NCBI GenBank assembly: GCA_030278955.1
Contig: JAOANR010000002.1
Coordinates: 15,894,238-15,958,237, forward strand
DNA from: Hygrophila difformis
Lineage: Eukaryota > Streptophyta > Magnoliopsida > Lamiales > Acanthaceae
DNA length: 64,000 nt
Direction of reading: 5' to 3'
The stretch's first letter is position 1. Each line of letters begins with the position of its first letter. Made by a program: the position numbers and the translations under genes. Below the pieces are notes generated by a model. It worked only from the letters and a program-made list of their open reading frames with translations, did not search any database and was not told the DNA's origin. Shown here piece by piece: positions 54,668-64,000 of the stretch.

Positions 54668-57478
54668 TGGATGCACAACCGAATCAAGCGATCGAGTTCG
54701 AATCGGCCGAACTCGGAGTTTCAGACGATAAAGCAGGATGGAGCGAGTTAATGGAGGCTATTCCAAAACGAACACCGGATTTCAAAGCTCAAGACCCCTT
54801 GAAAATGGTCAATGTTGGTACGGATGAGCACCCGAGGGAGATCCCATTGAGTGTAAATTTAGATCAGCAGATGACAAGCCGATTCAAGGAGGTGCTAATC
54901 GAGTTCAAGGATTGTTTCGCATGGGACTATACAGAGATGCCAGATTGGAGCGATCGATTGTGGAGCATAGATTACCAATCAAAGAAGGGTTTAGGCCGCA
55001 TAAACAGCCGGCCAGGAGGGCAGCGCCCGAAATAGTCCCAAGAATAAAAGAGGAAATAGAAAAATTGTTAGTGGCCGGATTTGTGAGACCAGCTAAATAT
55101 GTAGAGTGGTTATCGAATATTGTTCCTGTAATAAAAAAGAATGGAAAGTTGAGAGTTTGTATCGATTTCAGAAATCTTAATATAGCCACTCCTAAAGATG
55201 AGTATATGATGCCTATTGTTGATTTGTTGATTGATTCGGCCGCAAAACAGGGGATTTGTCATTTATGGGTGGATATTCAGGATACAACCAAATCTTTATG
55301 GCCGAAGAAGATGTCCATAAAACTGCATTTCGGTGCCCTGGAGCCATAGGAATATACGAATGGGTAGTAATGCCATTCGGGTTGAAGAATGCAGGAGCTA
55401 CTTATCAAAGGGCCATGAATTATGTCTTTCATGATCTAATAGGAGAATGTGTCGAAGTCCATATCGATGATGTCATGGTCAGATCCAAAGATATGGAAAG
55501 CCACTTGGACGATTTGCGAAGGGTATTTACCAGGATGAGATTACACAGAGTGAAGATGAATCCTGCCAAGTGTGCTTTTGGAGTGCAAGCAGGAAATTTT
55601 CTTGGGTTCTTGGTACACAATAAGAGCATAGAAGTTGATGCGAATAAGACCAGAGCAATCCAAGAAGCCAGGCCTCCACATGATAAGAAGAGTCTGCAAA
55701 AATTCCTAGGGAAGATCGGTTTCTTGAGGCGATTTCTGGCAAATGCAGCCGGGACATCGAAACCATTAACCGATTTACTGAGGTTGAAGAAGGAGGAGGA
55801 ATTCATATGGGGAGTTGATCAACAAAGAGCCTTTGAGCAATTGAAGCAAGCTTTGGTGAATCCGCCAGTGTTGGTCCCTCCAATTTTGGGCCGACCGCTG
55901 AAATTGTACATAGCAGCGGCCAAAGAGTCTATTGGAGCGTTGTTGGCTCAAGAAGACGATGAAGGAAGAGATCGGGCGATTTACTATCTAAGCCGAATCC
56001 TTAGGGATGCCGAATTAAGGTACTCGCCGATTCATAAATTGTGTTTAAGTCTTTATCATGCATGTCAAAAGTTGGAATACTATATTCAACCACAGCAAGT
56101 GATAGTGGTAGCCTCGGTTGACATAGTAAAAATTATGATGAATGATCCAGTCAGTAGCCGAAGAATGGCCAAATGGACCATGAAGTTAAATGCATATGAC
56201 CTGAAATATCAGCCACTTAGGGCTATGAAAGGTCAAATTGTAGCCGATTTTTTGGCCGATCATGCGATGCTCCCAGTGTCCGACGATATTGGGGATCAAG
56301 TTCGGCCGAAAGAAATAAATGAAGTAGGGATTGTATATCTACAGCCATGGATAATGATGTTCGATGGTTCAAAAGCCGCTTCAGGAGTTGGAGCAGGGTT
56401 TACTCTACATACACCGGAGGGCAAGATATACAAGTATTTCGTGCAGTTACCGAATTCTTATACGAATAATCAAGCTGAATACAAAGCATTGATTTCGGGA
56501 TTACGACGTCTAATAGAAGAAGGAGTAAGAGCTATCGTAATCAGAGGAGATTCGCAAATAGTTATTCAGCAGTTATTAGGAGATTTTTTCGTCAAAAGTT
56601 CTCAGCTAATCAGATTGTACGAAGAAGCAATTGGTTTGATAGAAGAGTTCGACGAGGTTTACATCGAATACATCCCAAGGGAAAAGAACGAATTAGCTAA
56701 CGAATTGGCTCAACATGCAGCCAGGTATCGGCTGATGCCGATAGCGGGAAATTTGGAAATATATTTGGCCGAAACTGAAAAGGCCGAATGGATAAAGAAG
56801 ATAGCACAAACGTTGGAAAATCCATCCGAAGCTAGTCCAGTCGAAAAGCAGAAGGTGATGGATTACATAGTGATAGGAGGGTTACTCTTTAAGCGAGCCA
56901 TTGATGGAGTACTACTCAGATGTGTCGGAGAGGAAGATGCTAAGAGAGTAATGGGAGAAGTTCATGAAGGAATATGCGACGCACACCGTGCAGGAAAATC
57001 GATGAAATGGAGTATTATTCGGCTGGGGTATTATTGGCCGAATATGGCAGTTGATTGTGAGAAATATGCTAAAGGATGCCGCGAATGTCAGCAGCATGGG
57101 CCGATTCAAAATTTACCGGCCGAAGAACTGCACATAATGATTAAGCCATGGCCATTTCGAGGATGGGCTATGGATATCATTGGAAAGATTCATCCTTCTT
57201 CGTCGAAAAGGCATGAGTTTGTGCTAGTGGCAACAGACTATTTCACAAAGTGGGCCGAAGCTCAGGCATATGTCAGCATTTCACATGAAGAAGTGATCGA
57301 ATTTATTAAGAGACAGTTGATATATAGATTTGGAATTCCACAAACGATTCTAACAGATAGAGGAACTGTATTTGTGGGAGAAAAAAGTCAAGGCCTTTGC
57401 AAAAGAATATGGGATAAAAATTGTGCACTCGTCGCCATATTATCCACAAGGGAATGGGCAAGCAGAGGCCACGAATAA
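54664..57478 (+). pseudogene. Element E pol: RT, RNase H, second RNase H, integrase start
   Basis: The RT start is in two shifted pieces (54664-about 54950, then to about 55270: IKKNGKLRVCIDFRNLN) and then the long frame 55256-57478. This has WVVMPFGLKNAGATYQRAMN, VHIDDVMV (His where Tyr/Phe is usual before the catalytic IDD), and CAFGVQAGNFLGFLV. The first RNase H (about 55860-56270) has KLYIAAAKESIGALLAQ without the first Asp. The second, archaeal-like RNase H (about 56340-56730) has MFDGSKA, NQAEYKAL and IRGDSQIV, but ANELA where ADxLA is usual. The integrase zinc domain (HEGICDAHRAG...CRECQ) and the first two catalytic Asp (WAMDIIG, LTDRGTVF) follow, then a frameshift near 57390. Confidence 0.9.
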
Positions 57479-58038
57479 GCAGTTAATGGGGATTATAAAG
57501 AAAATGATCGAAGAGCAACCAAAGAAGTGGCATGAGAAGCTATCCGAAGCATTGTGGGCCTATCGAAATGCTAAGACTTCAGCCACTGGATTTACACCAT
57601 TTTGGCTGACTTATGGTATGGACGCAGTACTTCCAGCCGAAATAACAGTGCCGACTTTAAGGACAAGCCAAGCAGATTTAATGTCGGCTGAACAATATGA
57701 TTGTGCAATGAAAAATGAATTATTGGAAGTTAATTCCGATCGGGTGCAAGCCTTTGAGAATTTTGCTGAAAAATAAAGACATTATGGCCGATTGGTATAA
57801 TAAGCGAATTCGTGTAAAGCGATTTGAAGTTGGTGATTTAGTTTGGAAAGTTATATGGCCACCCAAACAGAAGGATGGCCGATTGGGTAAGTGGAGCCCC
57901 AATTGGGAGGGGCCATTTATTGTTCAGACGAAATTACCGAATGGAGCATACATGTTAGTGGATGAAAATGGTGAGCAAATGTCAAATCCAGTAAATGCGA
58001 GATATATAAAGAAATATTATCCATCAGCATGGGATTAA
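57372..58038 (+). pseudogene. Element E integrase, C-terminal part
   Basis: Resumes after the frameshift with IKIVHSSPYYPQGNGQAEAT, which holds the catalytic Glu, then WHEKLSEALWAYRNAKTSATGFTP (split here as two blocks). After a second shift near 57770 comes the C-terminal domain VGDLVWKVIWPPKQKDGR and NWEGPFIV. It ends at 58038 (stop after YYPSAWD). No chromodomain is visible, as expected for Tat elements. Confidence 0.87.
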
Positions 58039-59046
58039 ACATCAAATAAGGCGAAAAAGTAAAGATTTTTATTGCATGAGCAAGCATTACAAAAAGGTAC
58101 TACTTCGACCGAAAACGGCGTTGATAGTCCGAAATTACAATATACAAGGGAAACGTCCTGGGCTAGAAAGGCTGGGAAGAAACGAAGACCAGTGGGATCT
58201 GAAGTGGGAGATGTCCAACATTCATTCCCAAGCCCAAATTCTTCCCGCCGACGAGAGAAGAGACGGCTGTGCCAATAAAGCCAACTCCCAGGCCAGGAAG
58301 AAGAAAATTTTTTATCTGCTCCAGCAAGGACACCCCCTTTGAGCATGGAAGATAGGGATGAAATTCGAGGGGCATGGCCTTCGGAGCTAAAAGGATAGTT
58401 CGGTCCCATAGAAAGGCGCGATTATCATTCGACCGCCCAAGACTTTGGGACCGATATTAGCAGGGTTACGACAGGTCACATTAATATTAAGAAATAGAGC
58501 AGAGCTCGAATATGACCGTCGAAACACATGTTAAGAATAGTGTCGAGAGATCCTCGCCCACATGAAGGTGGCGATAGGATTAGCTGAACTTGCGCTGCAT
58601 AAAAGGAGGATTTTCAGATCATAAATAAAGGATCAACTAGAGAGTCAGCATACCAAGGATGCCAGGGAGGAAAAGAAATAAAAAGCATCAAGATAGTCAT
58701 GAAGAACATTGCGAGATTATGAAATGGGAAGAAAAGAGATGCTGGTATTTATAGAGAAAAATAAAGGGAATGTCATTTATGGCAAAGAATAGAAACGTAA
58801 AGAGAGAAGCATTAATCACGGATGAGACATTTCAAGAATCCCAATAAACCTGCAGGAAATATTACTATATCAAGGGAAAAAGAGGGGGTATCCCTGAGAT
58901 CACGAAAAGAAACAGATGAAATAATTCACAAAAGACAAACATTTAATAACAGGCCGATCAAGCATACAAGAAGGATCGGCCGAAATAAGAGTCAGAAGTA
59001 CATCAAGGGGGATGTAATTACATTCGGGAAATAATAACAACAAATG
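58039..59046. other. Spacer between pol and antisense gene of element E
   Basis: About 1 kb without a clear protein. On the minus strand AATAAAA (near 58062-58068) could serve as poly(A) signal for the antisense gene. A short frame on the minus strand (58409-58035) shows no known domain. Confidence 0.5.
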
Positions 59047-62000
59047 TCAATCTTCACTCAAATCATAAGCAATGTCTTCGTCGAAATCACTGGAAAGGAT
59101 AGCGGCCGAATTGCGAGCAGTAGCCGAATTCAAGAATGATTGAAACTCTTGAAATGATCGAGCTTCAGCTTCGGCCGAAACCGGAGGGTCATCAGGTTGG
59201 GACAAGAAAAGTTGGTCGGAAGTGTCTTGGAAAGGATCACACTGAGCATCTAGAAGAGAAATCAAAAGAGAAGAAAGACATAATCATCGTATATCATTAA
59301 GGCCAAAAGAACAAATTAAATATTACCGGAATTCTTTGGATTATCCCCCATAGAAGGATTGACAACAGGGTTATCTGAGACCGTCGAAGCATTCGGTGCA
59401 GGAGGGAGTTGGGCCGCGACAGAACGAACCCGGTCAGTCATAGTTTGAGTATCCGACCACAAACTACGAAAAATACCAAGGATATCATCACTAAAGGACA
59501 ACCTCAAAGAAAGATAATCCGTTTTCTCTTTGAGACTAGCGAGCTTATCTCTTGGAGCCTGAGCAGATTTGTGGAGCTGCTTTACAAGACCTTGCAGGTG
59601 AGCCGATTCCTTGTCAACTTCGGCCAAGGCACTCTTCACGCCTTGCGCCTCATGCTGAAGTCGGCTGATTTCCGAGTCAATGGCAGAGAGACGACTCAAA
59701 TACTCGAATCTGAGGTCATCATTGGCCGATAACTTACCCATATAGGAGTGATAATCGGAAGCATGTTTGTCAAATTCCACCCTGTGAAGGGTAAGAGAGG
59801 CTTGCTCATCCTCAAGTTTTTTGCGAGTAGCCAAAATACTCGATAGTTCCAAGTCTATCCGTAAGAGGCATGTGAACATTGCTTCGATAGCATCCGACAG
59901 ACCAGAAGCCAGAAGATCTTGGGAAAATGCTTGCCTGATATGTGAAAGAAGCAGGAGGATGGGCTTGGTTTGAACAGAGAAGGCATCGGACTGTTCAGAA
60001 ACCAAACATTCCAACTTGTCCAAACAAGCCCTGAAAGAATGAGGAAATTCTAATGAAGAGGGAATAGACGAAGGGGAAAAGAAATCATCCAGAATACTCC
60101 TATCTGGAAAAGGAGAAGGAGGATTAACATCACCAACGGCTAACTCTTCTAGCCGAGTGTGGGCAAGAGAAGGGTCAGGAATAGAGACGACAGAAGAAGA
60201 AGGAAGGGCAATCGCTAGAGAAGCAGCCGAACCGGGAACAATCGAATCAGTATTGCCTCCTTCAAGAACGTGAGAAATCGAGCCAGACCCCATGCCGGCC
60301 GATGAACCAGGAATTATGCTAGAAGTAATGGCCGGATTCTCATCAATAGGGTCAAGGGCCGTAGTAGAAGGATCAGGCGATACAGAAGGATCAGAAGAAA
60401 CTACAACACGAGGAACCTAAAAGAGGAGGAAATAAATGTCAATAAGGCGACAGGGAACAAGGTAAAAGATAAGGAAGAAAAATGGCAGGAGACCTGATTA
60501 GCGGACACAGCCGAACTAGGAAGGGGCGAACGAGTCGAACGTCGCAGTGTCTTGGATGCAGGTTCTTTTTTCGACTTCCCCGAACCAGAAGCAGTACGCT
60601 TTCGTTTTGCAGAAGTAGTAGAAGCAGACGAAATGCGTGGACGGGATGGAAGAGACGAGACATCATCCAAAGCAGCCCATGCAAAACGGGAATAAGAGGA
60701 AAATTTGAGAAAGATAGACGGCACGCAATATAAGAAGTCAAAACGACTTACTAAGTAAGGGGAGTAAAGGGTCATCCTCTTGAGAAGAACAGGAGTAACC
60801 GGGGGCTGAACCAACAACCGAAAACATCATAATACCTGGGAAACCACGAGAAATAAGGAGGCTCTGCAAACTAGTGCCGAAGTTAGCATAAGAAAGAACT
60901 TTCTCCCACCAGTCATCAAAACGCTTGGTCGATAGGCCAGGACGGATGTTGAGAGAACGAACTTCAAAGTTGCAAATTCGGAGAGCCCATGTGCGACAAA
61001 GACTTCGGCTATTCTCAAGGCCGAATCCTTTGAAAGATTTATCGTATCGGTTTGGATCTCCATAAAGGGGAAGGACTACATCTTGAGCAAAGCCGAATTG
61101 GCGGCTGACCAAGTGAGGGTTATAAACCTCAGAAAGGATAGGATGTTCGGGAGGAACAAACAGCGAGCAATTAAAAACATGACGAGAAATGATACAAGCA
61201 TTCCAGACTTGAGCAAATCCCTTCAGAAGGGGCCTACCAAAAGGAGGAACATTGACAGCCGAAACCCAACTATCCGGAGCGCCAGAGTAAAGGTGGCAAG
61301 AGGAGGGATCAAGTGGGGATCGGTTCATGAAATAATAAATCCATTGTTCAGTGCGCATTTCGGGAAATCGGACTCCGAGAAGATCATTGGCCGAAGGATT
61401 AGTAGTATCGAAAGGTTGGGGTACAAAACCAGACATATCCCTGAAATGCCAGACAAGCCAGAGGTGAAGGAACCAAAGGGGGCCATGAGATCTGTTGGAG
61501 TAACCATCAGCCCATCCATGGACCAGGGACGAAATACCAGAATACAAGTGAACCAAAAAGTAGTCGGTGAGAGGCAAATGAACATCATCCATGATGGCCT
61601 TGGCCAAAGGATAGGTTTCAAGAATAACATTCTTGGCAGGTGCACACCAGAAGAATCGGCTAGGGAAATGCATCATAAAAGCCATAGATTCCGACTGAGG
61701 GAATTCGGGCTTAGTACCACGGTACTTATTAATCCACGAGGAAAAAGTGAGTCCCGAAGCATAGACGGAGTTTTTCGTTGTGGGTTTTTCGGAACCAGTA
61801 ACACCGAGAACGTGCTTTCCAAGAGAGGGTAAATCTAAAAGAAGCTTAATGTCCTCAATAGTCGGAGCCATCATACCCCAGGGGAAGCAGAAACAGTTAA
61901 TGGAGGAATTCCAAAAGCAAAGAAGGGCCTGAATATAGTTATAATTAGTGGGGAAAGACTGCGTGCTCAACTTAATCAAATGATTAACACCAGAGGTAAC

Positions 62001-62297
62001 CCAAACCCATCCACAGTGAGGAAGAGCCCTTTTGTACCAGGCAACATGTTCTGGAGTCACCAAAGGCCAAGTACTGAGAGGACTAAAAAGTTTGGCAGAA
62101 AAATAATCCGAAAACAAAGGGATCGTCTTCGATTCACCAAAAAGAGTAGAAGCGGAAGTTGCAGCCTCAGCAGAAGTTGCAAGAGGCCCAAGAGCAATAA
62201 AATCGCCGTCAATAGAACGAAGTGAAGAGATATCGGCGAGGGAATCATCGACATCTTTGATCTTTTGAGAAGAAGGTGAAAGAGTCGGTTGCGCCAT
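59047..62297 (-). CDS. Antisense plant mobile domain (PMD) gene within element E
   Basis: Four exons inferred: 62297-60752 (donor GTAAGT), a second exon ending at 60494 (donor CAG|GTCTCC), 60416-59327 (acceptor ...TTTAG, donor GTAATA) and 59249-59047 (acceptor ...TTCTAG). Exon 1 encodes the plant mobile domain (PF10536-type): FSPLSTWPLVTPEHVAWYKR, WNSSINCFCFPWGMMAPTIE, DIKLLLDLPSLGKHVLGV, FDDWWEKVLS. Exon 2 is Ser/Lys-rich with a basic KRKR stretch (possible nuclear signal). Exon 3 is acidic then coiled coil (about SAIDSEISRLQHEAQG). Exon 4 is a short acidic tail ending DEDIAYDLSED. The acceptor of exon 2 is unclear: no AG is visible in the likely stretch 60690-60745. PMD proteins (MAIN, MAIL1) act in gene silencing and genome stability; Tat-lineage retrotransposons are known to carry antisense PMD genes. 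A role in countering host silencing is only a hypothesis. Confidence 0.75.
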
Positions 62298-62478
62298 CGA
62301 GAGAAAGACGAAAAGAAGAAAGATACAGGAGGGAATATGAAAAGAAGAAAGGAGAGTAGTTTAAAAAGATAAGGGAAAATGAAAAGGTGTGACCGGATTT
62401 TAAGGAGAAGTTGGCGCACGAAAAAGATAAAGAGAGGAAATTACTTGAGCTCTTTTCAGGGCGAAAAACCGCCCAAGT

Positions 62479-62490
62479 AAGGAGGGCATC
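62479..62490 (+). promoter_or_regulatory. Polypurine tract of element E
   Basis: aaggagggcatc directly before the 3' LTR, the start point for plus-strand DNA. Element D has the similar gagggggcatc. Confidence 0.7.
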
Positions 62491-63161
62491 TGTTGGGGCC
62501 ATGGGCCATAAGAAGCTAAATGGGCCGTACAATATGGGCCGAGGAAGGATCTTTAAGGAGAGTTGGGCTTGAAATCAATTGGGCCGAGAAATTAAAAGGG
62601 AAACGATCCAAAACAGAAGAAGAAACCCAGACGGAGGAAGATTTCGGAAGGAAGAGATTTCAGCCGAAATAGAATTAAATCAGCCGATTGAGGAAGACGG
62701 GAATCGGCTTAGGGGAATCAGCCGGAGAGCGGTTATTTTAGCTCCGGCTATAAATAGGGGATGCCATACACAAAATCAGGGAGATCAATCCAACCCCCAA
62801 ATTCCTTTATCAAATTTACTTCTTTGTATCTTTACTGCTTTCTTTACAGCTTTCCTTTACAGCTTTTCCTAGACTCTAGCTTAGTTTGTAGCGGTTACTT
62901 CCAAGTCCACCGTTGTTTCTTAACAACCGGTAGTTTGGTTCTAGTTTTTCCGGTGAATTCGCTGTTGTTTCTTAACAATAGGTAGATTCTCCAGTGTATT
63001 TTGTTGCCATTTGAATTCTAAGGAATATTCAGTCAAGTTTGGGCGTAATTTGTCAAGTTTGGGCGCATTATCATTAATCCGGACCCGTAACCGGTTTGAT
63101 CCTTTTTCCGGTAGCCTCCCTTGAGGAGAAAAAGGTCCTTTGGCACACGCAGAGCCAAACA
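62491..63161 (+). repeat. 3' LTR of element E
   Basis: 671 bp, same length as the 5' LTR with 16 differences by eye, no indels. Followed by cactg. Confidence 0.93.
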
Positions 63162-63166
63162 CACTG

Positions 63167-64000
63167 GAATTAACCCAAAAATGAATAAAAAGACGAGAAA
63201 CCCATGCACTAGCTAGTTAGTGTAAGAGTAGGCTGGGGACATGAAGTGTGTCGAGTCAGTCCAGTAGTGCTGTTACTGCAGTCCAATAATCAGATTAAAT
63301 GGAAGGTGGAAGCCAAACAAACCCTAGTGTGGAGATATCGATCGTGTGGTGTCTGATGAGAGACAGGCAGACATCAGACGCGGCATTCCCCGCCATTTGC
63401 GCCGTCACCCACTGTCGTCCTGCTTCTCCAGCCAATTCATATACTATCAGATCAGATAGATGTCCTTTTTTAATTCAATTTTCTTTAATTTGTCATCTTT
63501 CGATCAATTTCATTCTCTACTTTGACCTTCGATCAATCAACATCCCATTCCATTCTCCCCACCCTCTCTTGCACTAGCTACTAGTAATATTTTATTACTA
63601 TCTATATGTACTAATCTTTTTCCACACTTGTGTTTTAATTAATATTATCCCCCACTTGGAAAATGTTTGTTGTACATTAATTTTTTTTTGGATAAAAATT
63701 AGCTTTTGGAAATTTGATTCTAACGGTATATATGTCATAATATGATATTGGTGAATATAATAGGAAAAAGAGACAAATAGGTCCATTTTCTTTTCCTAAA
63801 ATCCAAATCAGTCATTTTTTCTATTTTATTACCAAAACTGTCACACCGTGTATTTTCCGCACACTTTTGTAACCAAACAAATTCAAATTGTTTTGAACTA
63901 CGTTATGGCTTGATCCATTCACATGGTATGTAGGCAGATTAGAAGTTTTAATTCTAAGTTCAGTCACAAAATAATAAAATACACAAAAGAATTCGTTCTT
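63167..64000. other. Intergenic, no feature seen
   Basis: Plant intergenic sequence to the window end. No convincing exon or repeat end recognised. Confidence 0.5.

Larger units (their letters stand above)
50594..63161 (+). mobile_element. Ty3/gypsy Tat-clade LTR retrotransposon (element E), 12.6 kb
   Basis: Two 671-bp LTRs, TG...CA type, primer site TGGCACGCCCAGTGGGAC at 51266, polypurine tract aaggagggcatc before 62491, and flanking cagtg / cactg (one mismatch). Order: gag, protease, RT, RNase H, a second archaeal-like RNase H, integrase, then a 4.4-kb region with an antisense spliced gene for a plant mobile domain protein. A second RNase H and an antisense extra gene are known traits of the Tat lineage. 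Frames are broken at several points, so the element is not autonomous as it stands. Confidence 0.92.

Noticed and set aside
58035..58409. Minus-strand 124-codon frame as a fifth exon of the antisense gene
   Set aside because: The acidic last exon already ends with a stop at 59047. No splice support was seen; it could only be 3' UTR.

Overview
The window is nuclear DNA of a flowering plant, very probably a eudicot. Spliced genes with GT-AG introns, a Snakin/GASA peptide gene, plant-type L1 LINEs with an RNase H domain, a Tat-type Ty3/gypsy element with an antisense plant-mobile-domain gene, Stowaway, Tourist and hAT MITEs, and an endogenous pararetrovirus all point that way. I cannot name the species. 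Only two ordinary host genes are visible: a five-exon Pumilio-family RNA-binding protein (24222-30092, +) and a two-exon Snakin-1-like cysteine-rich peptide (30927-31325, -). Almost everything else is transposon-derived and much of it is nested.

Layout. 1-5.8 kb: an L1 LINE (A) cut by two solo LTRs of one TGTAACACC...TTACA family. 6.1-7.9 kb: a 5'-truncated LINE (C) with a 13-bp target duplication. 8.0-8.9 kb: a hAT MITE carrying a SINE. 10.13-18.96 kb: an 8.8-kb unit with the complete gene set of a caulimovirid (pararetrovirus) on the minus strand, all frames open. Its ends are imperfect inverted repeats and it is flanked by a 9-bp direct repeat, as for a Mutator-like transposon. 19-24 kb: Stowaway MITEs, a SINE, a MULE-like repeat element, a LINE tail and a hAT MITE. 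24.1-31.4 kb: the two host genes. 32.4-43.9 kb: a Stowaway MITE split by a near full-length LINE (B, -), which itself holds a hAT MITE and a solo LTR. 44-45 kb: two Harbinger-type MITEs and SINE pieces. 45.2-49.6 kb: a non-autonomous Tat-like LTR element (-) with a gag remnant and GC-rich tandem repeats, with a hAT MITE in one LTR. 50.6-63.2 kb: a complete-length Tat-clade LTR element (+) with gag, protease, RT, RNase H, a second RNase H and integrase in broken frames, plus a spliced antisense gene for a plant mobile domain protein.

How they work together. The pararetrovirus has an ordered minus-strand set: short upstream ORF, tRNA-Met primer site, three small proteins, coat protein, movement protein, protease-RT-RNase H and a transactivator-like protein. 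These are joined by 4- to 14-nt overlaps, followed by its own TATA box with duplicated TGACG motifs and a poly(A) signal. The most unusual points are the transposon-like ends of this unit and the presence of two separate retropepsin-like domains, one in the movement-protein ORF and one in the polymerase ORF. Two insertions can be verified inside the window itself because a related empty copy is also present: the LINE B site in a sister MITE, and the hAT site in the partner LTR.
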